DNA of 12,385 nt from NCBI GenBank assembly GCA_000316135.1, contig JH993974.1, positions 37,517-49,901 on the forward strand. The letters are read 5' to 3'. The DNA comes from Trachipleistophora hominis. Lineage: Eukaryota; Microsporidia; Pleistophoridae. The notes beneath the pieces were generated by a model. It did not search any database and was not told the origin of the DNA. It saw nothing but the letters and a program-made list of their open reading frames with translations. The translations under genes and the position numbers were made by a program. Below, in pieces: positions 1-8,443 of the stretch (the stretch's first letter is position 1; each line of letters begins with the position of its first letter).

Positions 1-419
1 ATTTCTGCTTTATAGTCTTTACCTGCTTTTAATTATATGTTCGTTTATTCATTTGTGACTAAGAATATTTTCTCTCGTTAGGTTATGATGTATAAATTTC
101 ATTAAGAGATTATATTGTCTTACATACCCCATATACGATATCACAGTGTTTTTTATGATCATTTATGGAATGGAATACTTCGCTGAACTTATATTTTTAT
201 TATAATTGTTGAACGTAGTACCCCTTCATGTCAACATTAGATAAAGTATCCTCTTTAAGTAACAATAATTATTTCTCTTTTAAAGTTTACGTGCATTGCC
301 TTCTCTTTTGATTATGGATGCCGTTATTTAGTTAGACATCTGAAATTACTTTTATTGCCCAGTCTATTCAGTCCATTTTAAGGAAGTACCCGTTTAGTTG
401 TTTAACCCTGCCTTGGATC

Positions 420-441
420 GTCAGAGAGTTGTCCCTCTGAC
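420..441. repeat. GC-rich hairpin upstream of the Ase1-like gene
   Basis: A perfect 7-bp inverted repeat, GTCAGAG (420-426) and CTCTGAC (435-441), encloses an 8-base loop. It ends 54 bases before the Ase1 start codon and is more GC-rich than the surrounding sequence. It could be a regulatory element or chance; nothing else ties it to transcription. Confidence 0.25.
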
Positions 442-489
442 CAGTGGTAAATTCTACTTTAGACCGTATTTACAAGATTAAATATTTAG

Positions 490-493
490 CCCC
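490..493 (+). promoter_or_regulatory. C-rich start-site motif of the Ase1-like gene
   Basis: AGCCCCTA lies directly before the ATG, with four C residues ending 2 bases upstream. The same kind of C run precedes the eIF1A, SPT3 and Gag-like starts. Microsporidia are known to carry CCC-like motifs just upstream of start codons, associated with very short 5' leaders. The motif supports ATG 496 as the real start. Confidence 0.6.
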
Positions 494-495
494 TA

Positions 496-1737
496 ATGGA
501 GGAAAACATCATTTCACGAATCCATAGTAACATTGATAAGTTAAATAACACCATTCATAAATTGTCACCAATCGATGAACTGATTGTGCCGTCTCCAAAT
601 TATCTAGAGGAGCATTTTTCTAACATTGCCAGAGAAATCGACACGGCGTTGGAAAGGGTTCAAGAAAAGATGCGGGAAATTGAGAATAAATTAGAAAAAG
701 ACAAGCAAGAGTTGATCGTAAGAGGCTCTAGAATCGGTCTTTCTGTAAAATTTGAAAAGTTTGAAAATTTAATGTTGGATCGTCTAAACGTAGCAAATGA
801 GAGGAATCGAATAATTGTTCTGGAAAAAATAATGATGGAGAAGGTTAAATTCTTTTCGAAACAAATAAACGATTATCACTATGATCTATATGGCACGTAT
901 AGCGGGTACGCTAACAACGAATGTTCCCTGGAAAACTTGGAAACGGTAAGAAAATTGCATGACAAACTTGTAGCTGATGTAAATCTAAGGTTCAATCAGC
1001 GCAGGCTGTTGAAGAAAAAGCTTTTAAAGTATAAGATGAAGGACATAGATGATATGAAGTTTTTTCAAATGGTTGCTTTAGTAAAGAAAATTACGGAACA
1101 GGAAGAGAAAGAAGAAAAGCTTAAAATTGTTCTTAGACGTTCTATTCATAGAGTTTTGGATTTGCTCAACAGAGATAATGATGTGGTGCTGCCAAATAAC
1201 TTAGAAAAACTAAAAATAATTTATGAGAAGCTGTTGGAGGAGGAGAAAGCACAGTTTGATCGAATATTTGATGCGACTGAAAGGGAGTTTAACGAAATTT
1301 GTTCAATTTTTTTTGTCAAATTTGATAAGCTCAAAAGAACCAGGGAGAGCATCATCTTAATGAAAAAAATAATAAACGATCTTACTGAGAGAAAAGAACA
1401 CTTCGTAGAACTAAAAGAACTTATCGAAAAGCGTGCCAGAATAATTGTTGAAATAGAACTATTTGAGAAAACAGCACGTGATCCGAATAGGCTCAAAGGA
1501 TCTTCACTGCAATTGCTGCATGAAGAAAGATTTAGACGGAAAGTTATTCCATCACTGCTTGAAATGGAATCTCGAATATTGGGGAAGTTGAACGATTACA
1601 AACAACTGTACAACGAGCCATTCATGTATGGCGATGAGGATTATGAGGAGAAGCTAAGGAACGAAATAAACGGAAGAATAATCCATTCAAGCGTCTATGT
1701 TTCGAACAAAGCACAAAGTCCGTGGAAAAAGTCATAA
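496..1737 (+). CDS. ASE1: Ase1/PRC1/MAP65-family microtubule-bundling protein, reduced
   Basis: Predicted antiparallel microtubule crosslinker of the spindle midzone (MAP65/Ase1/PRC1 family). Most of the 413 residues are predicted helix and coiled coil rich in K, E, L and R. The identification rests on residues about 319-378: a helix reading ELFEKTARDPNRL, then a basic helix beginning LLHEERFRRK and an EPFMYGDEDYEEKL segment. This matches the family signature after the spectrin-like microtubule-binding domain (ExxASDPNRF ... LLKEEKxR in PRC1). It is much shorter than PRC1 (about 620 aa) or yeast Ase1 (more than 700 aa), and only about 35 residues follow the signature, so the long disordered tail is largely gone. 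The tail keeps one SPWK (408-411), which fits a CDK consensus S-P-x-K. The start is set by ATG 496 directly after a C-rich motif. Downstream it converges on SPT3. Confidence 0.82.
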   Translation: MEENIISRIHSNIDKLNNTIHKLSPIDELIVPSPNYLEEHFSNIAREIDTALERVQEKMREIENKLEKDKQELIVRGSRIGLSVKFEKFENLMLDRLNVANERNRIIVLEKIMMEKVKFFSKQINDYHYDLYGTYSGYANNECSLENLETVRKLHDKLVADVNLRFNQRRLLKKKLLKYKMKDIDDMKFFQMVALVKKITEQEEKEEKLKIVLRRSIHRVLDLLNRDNDVVLPNNLEKLKIIYEKLLEEEKAQFDRIFDATEREFNEICSIFFVKFDKLKRTRESIILMKKIINDLTERKEHFVELKELIEKRARIIVEIELFEKTARDPNRLKGSSLQLLHEERFRRKVIPSLLEMESRILGKLNDYKQLYNEPFMYGDEDYEEKLRNEINGRIIHSSVYVSNKAQSPWKKS

Positions 1738-2544
1738 TATAATCATTGTAGGACGTATAAATGTATAAGTGTATATTTGCAATATCCTGAGAGTATGTGG
1801 GTTAGTGTGAATTGGATGTTGAATTGGTGTTATAAACAACATACCACTTGATTGATAAGAACAATATCATCATATCTCGTTGTTGTCCTAGACACTTTGC
1901 TAGAGTGTATTCTAAATAGTTTTATTTTTAAATTTTTTGTTTAATTCAATACGAGAAGATGGCGTGACTCATAGGTAAATGTTATGCTTAAGACAAAGAT
2001 TTTATATTTTCTGTTCTAGTGCACTTTTCAAATGAACTTTCGTTTAACTTGGTCTGTAAATAATTTTTGTAATTATTTCCTTCCATTAAGCACAAGTAAT
2101 ATGTTGCTTTAAATGCCTAGGATATTAAAAACTTGAGAAAAAATTTAATACGCGGTTAGACGGCTTCTTTTACATTACTGGCGTTTAAAAATATTTATAT
2201 CAAATATATACGCAATGTTAGTGCTATTCTGCAATCTTACCATTCAACTACATCGTTTTCTTAATAATTCAGTTGAAATTTGCCGTATAAACACGTTACA
2301 ATTTGAACAGATCGCAATATTTGCAGATCTTATTGGAATAAAAAAGTTTATCAACTACGATTATTCTATTTGTCATACGTCGTATCGTGCAAGTAAAACA
2401 AAACGTTGAATAAAGAAGAGAAGATGATGATCACGTTATTATTCATGAGGATAAGTCGTTAAAATGATCGGTATATATTTTTTGCGTATAATACAAAAAT
2501 AATTTATCGAAAGGTTAATCATCACATCTACGTAAGATTACATG
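1738..2544. other. Convergent intergenic region between ASE1 and SPT3, one weak ORF
   Basis: The region contains the 3' flanks of the two convergent genes. A plus-strand frame is open from 2149 to 2409 (about 86 codons). Its first ATG, at 2215, gives 64 residues with no C-rich motif upstream and no domain I recognise. In sequence this AT-rich a few such frames are expected by chance, so I do not call a gene. No tRNA-like or repeat structure was seen. Confidence 0.45.
2215..2409 (+). CDS. Doubtful hypothetical small ORF (64 aa)
   Basis: ATG-initiated, with a hydrophobic first third (MLVLFCNLTIQLHRFL) and a mixed C-terminal half ending in a basic TKR. The frame is open 22 codons upstream of the ATG as well. 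No family is recognised and the C-rich motif seen at the accepted genes is missing. It sits in the 3' flank shared by two convergent genes, an unlikely position for a promoter. It is listed only because it is the longest ATG-initiated frame in this gap; chance is the leading explanation. Confidence 0.15.
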   Translation: MLVLFCNLTIQLHRFLNNSVEICRINTLQFEQIAIFADLIGIKKFINYDYSICHTSYRASKTKR

Positions 2545-3336
2545 CTAAAAAAACAATCTATTTTCTTTCAGTATAAGCCAACACACCTCATCAATCTCAT
2601 CTGTAGAGATTGGTATGCTTTGTCCAAACTTTACTTTATATCCCCTCCGTTTATCACGCAACGTTAAAACCATGGTTGCAATGTTGTATACCATCTCGTA
2701 ACATATATAACCAAGAACATCCATAATATTATCGTGAATTCTCCAGCCTCCGATAAACTCTCGAAATTTTTTATTTTTCCGATATACAAAACTTGATTGT
2801 CTGCATTCTGCAAATTCCAAGTACTCATCTTTGCTCATATTGGCTGTTAAGTTGTCGATCTCGAGCAATCTATTGAGTTGAAACGTATCTGTACCCTGTA
2901 CAGGCAACATCCATGAAAATTTTTTCTCATCATTGGTTATTTTAAATATATCAGGTTCTATTTTTGCTGAATTAGAGTCGATATCCGATTTATTTTCGAC
3001 ATTGTCTTCACACAACGGTTTTATGTCGGTAAACTCAGCTTCGCTTGAATGAAATTCTAATTTGCTCTCCAACTTCCCTTTAATCTCTTTGAAATGTATA
3101 AAATTAAGCAGCCGCCGCAATTTAAATGGATCTTTGCGAATAACAAATCCTATATCTTCCAGATTAATGAGTTTACCTCGTCTACATATTCGTATATTGT
3201 TGGCGGCAGATAAAAATCTCTGTATTTGTGTCTTTAAAACGCTTTCCAGATACTGAGCTGTCTGTAGCGAAGGGTTTTTACTATCACCGAATGAATAAAG
3301 CATGGCTTTTATTTCGTTAGTATACAAATAATTCAT
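2545..3336 (-). CDS. SPT3: SAGA complex subunit Spt3
   Basis: Spt3 is the histone-fold subunit of the SAGA co-activator that helps deliver TBP to promoters; it acts in the nucleus. The protein is 263 aa from the first in-frame ATG (3336). Residues about 4-80 form a TAF13-like histone fold: YTNEIKAMLYSFGD, then LINLEDIGFVIRKDPFKLRRLL, very close to the IxPEDLLFLMRKDKKKLRRLL pattern of Spt3. After an acidic linker (about 90-130), MSKDEYLEFAECRQSSF (167-183) and FREF (191-194) match the conserved Spt3 block ending in CRQLSF and FRDW. A second, TAF11-like histone fold follows (about 200-230, DVLGYICYEMVYNIA). The frame stays open 23 codons upstream but without an ATG, and AGCCC sits 4 bases before ATG 3336, so this start is well supported. 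It is slightly shorter than the human and yeast proteins (about 320-340 aa). Confidence 0.9.
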   Translation of the reverse strand: MNYLYTNEIKAMLYSFGDSKNPSLQTAQYLESVLKTQIQRFLSAANNIRICRRGKLINLEDIGFVIRKDPFKLRRLLNFIHFKEIKGKLESKLEFHSSEAEFTDIKPLCEDNVENKSDIDSNSAKIEPDIFKITNDEKKFSWMLPVQGTDTFQLNRLLEIDNLTANMSKDEYLEFAECRQSSFVYRKNKKFREFIGGWRIHDNIMDVLGYICYEMVYNIATMVLTLRDKRRGYKVKFGQSIPISTDEIDEVCWLILKENRLFF

Positions 3337-3340
3337 GGAA

Positions 3341-3345
3341 GGGCT
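3341..3345 (-). promoter_or_regulatory. C-rich start-site motif of SPT3
   Basis: On the minus strand AGCCC ends 4 bases before ATG 3336 (AGCCCTTCC then ATG). Placement and sequence match the motif before the Ase1-like, eIF1A and Gag-like genes. It decides the start: the frame extends further upstream, but only with non-ATG codons. Confidence 0.6.
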
Positions 3346-4634
3346 GGAAGACAAGCCCGTGATAAAAATGGTTAATTTCAAAAATGTGCAAAGATATATT
3401 TTCACAATGCTTGTGTAGTACAGTAAAGTGCCCGTTACACCATTTTACCATCATAAAATTATTGTAAGCTGAAATATAAATACATCATAAAATTTATATT
3501 ACTATAAATCATCAAAACGCGTGTAAAAAGGGTAGTTTTTAATCAAAATTAATTTCGATAACCCCTTCGCTAAGAATGTATAAATTGTGCAAGACAAGCG
3601 CAGAATACAGCGTTGCGTTACTTTAGGAAGTGAATCGAAGTTCATAACGTTGCTAATAAGTTATATTATGGTATTATAAAATTACGATCTATCACGAATA
3701 TTGTTGGGAGTTATTTATATACGATTGAAAGACTTCCAATTTTTAATTTATCCTGATTAAATAATCTAATGTTGATGAATTCATTAATTGCTTGTCATAA
3801 GATAGGTGTGATGTACGTATTATTGTTAAATTATTCTCCTGTTCAAAAATTGTAACTGTTGTTATAGTGGATGCAAGGGACCTGTGAAATTGAATTTTAT
3901 GTTAAGCTAAATATATTTATCATACGTCCATACTACTACGGCATATCACATGTGAATCAAGGATACTGATGCTCTATTTAATTTAATAAAGCAGATTTCA
4001 TAAAAGGAGTGTTTTATTTTCATTATCTTTAAATGTCCTTTACGGGATTTTTGGAGGTAATTAAGAGGTTTCTAAGAAAAGAACGAATCGTCTGCGCACA
4101 AAAATCTCAATTGGCTATAATCTTTGTTTAGCCATGGTCATACTAAAAATTTAAGCAATCCTGTTAAATAAATGAATCTATTAGAACGGGTTCTGTGCGG
4201 TGATAGATGATTTTTAGAACATGTTATGTTATATTCAGTCAAATAAGCTAACTTTATTGTTCTTGTATATAAAAAATCAAATCAATTTATATTATCTGTG
4301 ACCAAATTCTCAGTTAAACATAAGCAAGATCTTTGTTTTTACCCATCATTCCTAAAAATGTTATGGATGAACTTTTATGAATGTTTTTCACACCAACCCT
4401 AAACTAAAATATATTTATTCATTATAACTCTACATCTATAAATCTGATATACTCTTCTCTGTGATTTTCATATATCGTGTAACATGACCGGTTTTATCTT
4501 CAATGCCTTACCAATCGATATGTACAATATGATCAAATCCTTATTTATTACAATGTAAGGTTTTATTTTTTTACAAAATAGAAAATATTTTAAATATTTG
4601 TTAAGCGGTATTGAAGAAATTCCTGTCATTGCAA
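3346..4634. other. Gene-poor region upstream of SPT3
   Basis: No defensible gene. Stop-poor frames are present but short. A minus-strand ATG frame at 3502-3645 gives 47 aa beginning MNFDSLPKVTQRCIL. A plus-strand frame at 4247-4399 is open for 51 codons without an early ATG. In the same plus frame, 4484-4648 is interrupted by one TAA at 4556. The two N-termini with an LP-x6-I/L pattern faintly recall F-box-like starts, but that is not enough to name a family. They may be gene relics or chance. No RNA gene, tandem repeat or terminal repeat was recognised. Confidence 0.4.
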
Positions 4635-4805
4635 TTATGTATTTCTGTTAACACCATTTGGTGTTCTAATAATAGTATTTGTCATATAACTACCACCTGT
4701 GGTTTTCAAATTTGCAATGGAAACAACTATCCTACGGCGTTGATAGAATCTTCTAGATGATTTGGGAGGCATTTTAATAAGTTCTGGTTTCCCACCTAAA
4801 ACCAT
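4635..4805 (-). CDS. Small basic hypothetical protein (56 aa)
   Basis: An uninterrupted ATG-to-stop frame of 56 codons lies in a patch that is visibly more GC-rich than the surrounding AT-rich DNA. The peptide is strongly basic, with an arginine cluster SSRRFYQRRR at residues 16-25 followed by a Thr/Gly/Asn-rich second half. Its amino-acid choice (Gly, Pro, Thr, Arg) is unlike the Ile/Lys/Phe/Asn-rich peptides that AT-rich noise gives. A second in-frame ATG at 4772 (residue 12) has GGTGGG about 18 bases upstream and may be the true start. No family is recognised. The cluster could bind RNA or DNA or act as a localisation signal, which is inference. There is no transmembrane segment. The opposite strand is also partly open here, so the call stays tentative. 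Confidence 0.35.
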   Translation of the reverse strand: MVLGGKPELIKMPPKSSRRFYQRRRIVVSIANLKTTGGSYMTNTIIRTPNGVNRNT

Positions 4806-5633
4806 ATTTAATTATGTTAATATTCACTTTTTCATCTCATAGAGATTCTTCTGATCTATTGGAATCAACTATAGCGTCCGTTTGATAGATTTCAGTTATC
4901 GATAGATAAATCGTCAGGTTGAGACTATGATAATCAGTGAAAAATTTATTTATATAAAATGTAAGACTTGTCTATCATAAGGAGTCTATCTTTAATCAAT
5001 ATATAACATGAAAATGTAACGTATAACTGTGAAATATAAACAAAAACGGTGAATATTTTAGTGTTTGTTATTGTAAAGCGAGTTCGTATTTATATTCAAT
5101 ACCATATGTATTGTATAAATGATAAGGTGTAAGGAAATACAGGAATGGCGAATAAGTTAAATAATAAAATGAAACAGAAGAGGAAAACATAATATTAAAA
5201 AGTTTTTTGATAGTGATAATCCCTTTCCATCAATAATAGATATAGTGTTCGTGTTAAGCGATAGAAATATTCGTTATCTCACATATACTTTAACATCAAT
5301 GTATTGCTTATACATCATAAAAACTGTGGTTCTACTATATTAGATCTGCTCGTACTTGTTATTAGTTATAACGCAGTGTTCTATAGTATCTTTTTAATAC
5401 AAGGTTAATATGATAAATTCGAACATCACATTCTGTTCTAGTTTAAAAGAATATGAAAGTCTAAAAATATTTTGGAGAGCGATTTCAAAAAAAATTCCGA
5501 AAGTAAAATATTTAGATGCATTTGTTGTTCAAGACCAAATTTATTTAACGTGTATATACAAACAATAGTCTTACAAGTTGTTGGTTAAAAGATACTGTGA
5601 ACGAGCGATAAGCGATTCAATCGTTTTAAATCG
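4806..5633. other. Intergenic region downstream of the Gag-like ORF
   Basis: Holds the 3' flank of the minus-strand Gag-like gene. A plus-strand ATG frame at 5410-5568 gives 52 aa with no known domain and no start motif. A second plus frame (5145-5343) reads through only if a frameshift near 5188 is assumed, then encodes a hydrophobic C-terminal stretch. Immediately past the Gag-like stop, the +1 frame of the minus strand stays open about 17 more codons. No zinc-knuckle (CX2CX4HX4C), protease or reverse-transcriptase motif was seen in it. Confidence 0.4.
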
Positions 5634-6410
5634 TCAACAATGGCTTCGAATTTCATCGGTGATTATTCTTTCCAGATCTATTAAATTTCTTGATATTTCT
5701 TTGATTCCATACAGACCATTCATCTCAAGATACACCAAAGTATCCATATCCAACCCGATTTTGAAATATTCATCGAGTGTCTTCTCATCAGGTTCAACAC
5801 CACCACCTCGTGATATCCATAGTTTGCTCGTTAAGTGTTTGATTTCATTTATGTAGTCCTCAATGTAGCAAAAGTCTTTTTGTTTTGTCGTCAATAATTT
5901 TTTAACAATCTCTCCTCGTCTATATGATGGAAAAACGTTACTTAACAATACTTTCAGCATATCATCAGAACAGGCCTGTCTCTTCAACGTTGGTTGAGAA
6001 GTATTGCTTGTCAATTCAAGTATATATTGCTTCTTAGCATCTTCGGTCCAACAAGCCTCTTGCGCAGCATTTTTAAACATGTGTACCCATTCCAGTACCT
6101 GGTCCTCATCATCGGTCATGAGGTAAGGCATTGTTCTAAATATTACTTTGTTGTTTCTATAAATGTTGTATGTGTAATTTTTCTGTGCTCTATGTTTGTT
6201 TTTGCGCATTCTCTTTCTTTGTGGCTTGAAGCACCGCCTCTTTAATCTCTCAAAACCATAGCAGAAATATTCTATGATGATTGATTTGTTCAAATGAGGT
6301 GGATTGCGTTTATAAATTGCGTTCCTTACGAGATATATTCTGTGTTCCTCAGAGCTAGACTCTACAGTTTGTGTAAGATCTAACGTTTTATAGTCTGGAT
6401 GGAAAGTCAT
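5634..6410 (-). CDS. Orphan retrotransposon Gag/capsid-like protein
   Basis: The 258-residue intact ORF has a C-terminal part resembling the capsid region of Ty3/gypsy-type Gag proteins, which form particle shells. The pattern runs in order from residue about 98 to 250: an acidic start then VLEWVHMFKNAAQEACW, an LLSNVFPSYRR segment, KKLLTTKQKDFCYIEDYINE (the KL-x3-KQ...V-x-Y-x-x-E/F pattern), and DEKTLDEYFKIGLDM (the DE-x3-x-x-F-x-x-GL pattern) ending in an LERII helix. Residues 54-77 form a Lys/Arg-rich cluster that could bind nucleic acid. No CCHC zinc knuckle is present and the last four residues are RSHC. No protease, reverse transcriptase, integrase or LTR was found around it. The ATG follows AGCCC by 9 bases, like host genes here. 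It is either an orphan Gag or a host-adopted capsid gene. The Gag resemblance is by pattern; a profile search would settle it. Confidence 0.68.
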   Translation of the reverse strand: MTFHPDYKTLDLTQTVESSSEEHRIYLVRNAIYKRNPPHLNKSIIIEYFCYGFERLKRRCFKPQRKRMRKNKHRAQKNYTYNIYRNNKVIFRTMPYLMTDDEDQVLEWVHMFKNAAQEACWTEDAKKQYILELTSNTSQPTLKRQACSDDMLKVLLSNVFPSYRRGEIVKKLLTTKQKDFCYIEDYINEIKHLTSKLWISRGGGVEPDEKTLDEYFKIGLDMDTLVYLEMNGLYGIKEISRNLIDLERIITDEIRSHC

Positions 6411-6419
6411 AGTACTTAT

Positions 6420-6424
6420 GGGCT
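6420..6424 (-). promoter_or_regulatory. C-rich start-site motif of the Gag-like gene
   Basis: On the minus strand AAGCCC precedes ATG 6410 with 9 bases between. This is the longest gap of the four examples in the window but the same core (AGCCC). It suggests the Gag-like ORF is transcribed from a host-type promoter rather than an LTR. Confidence 0.45.
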
Positions 6425-6498
6425 TGAGCAGAAGTTTATCGATTTTACTTTGTTGTATACCTGCTATGGAATGTATATGGTGCCAAACAAAGAAGGTT

Positions 6499-6526
6499 TA
6501 ATTAGTAGATATCAACTCACTAATTA
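6499..6526. repeat. Inverted repeat upstream of the Gag-like gene
   Basis: TAATTAGT (6499-6506) and ACTAATTA (6519-6526) form a perfect 8-bp stem with a 12-base loop containing GATATC. It lies about 90 bases upstream of the Gag-like start. The AT-rich composition makes a chance origin quite possible. Confidence 0.25.
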
Positions 6527-8217
6527 GATTAAATTATTTTTACATATATTTAGGCTTTGTTTTACTTATTTTATCTTCGAATCATCATATCTCTGCGATT
6601 TATAAAATTTTGATTATACTCTTAATCACGCTAGTAACTACTGCCTTTTACTTTGTAAAACACTAAAAATATGAAAATGATGAATTAGAGCATTGAATCT
6701 GGATTGGAAGAAATCATATCCAGTTTTATTTCATTACTTATACTAAGATGTTCCTCGCATTAGTTCGCCACTTTTATCAAGTAAATTATTTTCATGTTAA
6801 AAAAATGAAGAATGTTCTTAGAGTCATCGTTAGATTTAATAAAAATATTTTACCGCAGTAATATGGAAGTATGATAAATAAATTTTATTTCATTCATTCA
6901 ATAAAAATATTTGTACCAGATTAATACAGCACGTAAAATGTGAACGTTAATAAACTAACATTATAAATCATACACTTTACCATATATCCTCTTTCATACA
7001 TAATTTCCGTTTCTCAAAAGGTTGTACGAATTAAAACTAATATGGTTGTATAATAATTGTCTCTGTGTGATCAATACACTACTAAAAAGGATAAAATATA
7101 AAAATATTTGAGCCTTTCGACTAAACATGGACAGTTAAGAATCCTGGAAATCAAATAACGACTACGTTATTGACGATAAAGATCTAATAATTTCGTTATA
7201 ATAATATCATAATGCATTGGTCTTAATATATTATTTAATCAATCATTTTATACAAACAACATTACCACAATATAAAACATAAGCGGTACACAAACTATTG
7301 TTAATTATTTTGTAAATTACACATGTTTAGTTTAATATTTCATATAGAAATTCTCTTACCAGCTTATTAATAATTATACAGCGTAATAGGAGATAAACAT
7401 TGTAAAAGTTTAAATATTTTTTTAATTATTTCTAGTTGTCCTAATTAATATGAATTTTATTTATTACTTCAATTACTCCTCATCACACTCAGTGTTAGAA
7501 TTTGTTTTGTATTTAACCTTATCATGTAAATGGCTGTATAAAAGTACATAACACAAAATATTTTATTTTGATAATATTACATTACGGGGTTTTATTCAAG
7601 GATAATGTGATAAACATCCGTTAGATGCGTTTGTATTTTCATTTTCCTTATGTAAGGTTTAATTTTATTTACGGACATTGTGTATATCAGTCTTGTAACG
7701 CAATTATAATTTATTAATCAACTCTTTTGCTAAGCGCTGTCTTTAATCTGATAAATGGACAAGAAAAAAGTCTTTGTATTTCTCAAACGCACTAATATTT
7801 GTACATACGCGATCAGGAAGTACTTTGCTCCGTTTTTATATCACAGAAGAATCTATTTATCATAGAGTTGTAGTACTAACATTTTTTTATATGATGAAGA
7901 GAAGTTCTCTCTTTATCTATCACTTGTTTAAAGAAACATGAGAACTGTTTAGATAAAAACGATGTATACAATGAATATTGTGGCTTTAATGAGGAGTAGA
8001 AATGTGTGTATGTTATAGAGAAGATAAATAAAGACACTTTTACAAAAACATTTGATAAATAGACCACGGTGCACTTTTTAGTGAATGACATATTAGAAAT
8101 GTACTTGAAACGGTGTTTCAAACTATATCCTTATATACCACCTCAAAGGGATGAATAAACGTGATGAAGTTTCCTATCTCTACAGTAGACAGTAAGGACT
8201 AAAAAACGTTCTGTATG

Positions 8218-8340
8218 TTACACATCGAACAGATGGTGGTATAAATTAACTTGCTTAAACAGTCCATTAGCCCTTATTAATTTTTCTAGCTTGGTGTGAC
8301 CACTCCTGATGACGTAAATTATAGAATAAACGGATCGCAT
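8218..8340 (-). CDS. Doubtful micro-ORF upstream of eIF1A (40 aa)
   Basis: ATG-to-stop frame of 40 codons in a locally GC-richer patch, divergent from eIF1A. The peptide starts MRSVYSIIYVIRSGHTKLEK and has a balanced composition, but it has no domain, no C-rich start motif and no neighbour that suggests a role. It is listed so that it is not lost; it may well be chance or part of the eIF1A promoter region. Confidence 0.15.
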   Translation of the reverse strand: MRSVYSIIYVIRSGHTKLEKLIRANGLFKQVNLYHHLFDV

Positions 8341-8440
8341 CGATTTAATAAGGCATATCCTTCATTATTTTTATGAAACGCCTTGTTTCAGAAATTACGT
8401 AATATTCACGGCAAATCACCAAATACAAAATTTTTCAAAA

Positions 8441-8443
8441 CCC
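8441..8443 (+). promoter_or_regulatory. C-rich start-site motif of eIF1A
   Basis: AAACCCATA immediately precedes ATG 8447, with CCC ending 3 bases upstream. It is the same layout as the Ase1-like and SPT3 starts and fits a very short 5' leader. Confidence 0.6.

Larger units (their letters stand above)
1..495. other. Upstream region of the Ase1-like gene, no solid gene
   Basis: No convincing gene. It holds a 27-codon ORF at 228-311 (+) whose ATG follows ACCCCTTC, so it has the local C-rich start motif, but the peptide has no recognisable domain. The next frame (259-381) is open for about 40 codons, so a broken small gene is possible. A 37-codon minus-strand ORF (49-162) has neither motif nor recognisable content. 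Confidence 0.4.
6418..6861 (+). pseudogene. Possible decayed membrane-protein gene, head-to-head with the Gag-like ORF
   Basis: One plus-strand frame, starting at an ATG 7 bases from the divergent Gag-like ATG, has only three in-frame stops (6499, 6664, 6694) in about 147 codons, where roughly a dozen would be expected at this base composition. The first piece reads like a signal peptide (MGLSRSLSILLCCIPA). The second, 54 codons, contains two hydrophobic runs of membrane-helix length. The last piece (ATG 6748) is basic and hydrophobic. No family is recognised. A decayed gene fits, but so does chance, since many frames were inspected. Confidence 0.18.

Noticed and set aside
1221..1496. Minus-strand open frame inside the Ase1-like gene
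   Set aside because: Antisense shadow of a well-supported coding region; Ser/Phe/Ile-rich as expected from the complement of Lys/Glu codons.
3337..3405. N-terminal extension of SPT3 by 23 residues resembling a signal peptide
   Set aside because: No ATG in the extension (it would need GTG), Spt3 is nuclear, and the C-rich motif sits right before ATG 3336.
5578..6245. Plus-strand open frames opposite the Gag-like gene
   Set aside because: Shadows of the minus-strand ORF, which has the coherent domain pattern and the start motif.
3400..8400. LTRs or pol fragments flanking the Gag-like gene
   Set aside because: By eye I found no long direct repeats with TG...CA ends and no reverse transcriptase (YxDD), integrase or protease (DT/SG) motifs. 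A self-alignment would be needed to exclude diverged LTRs.
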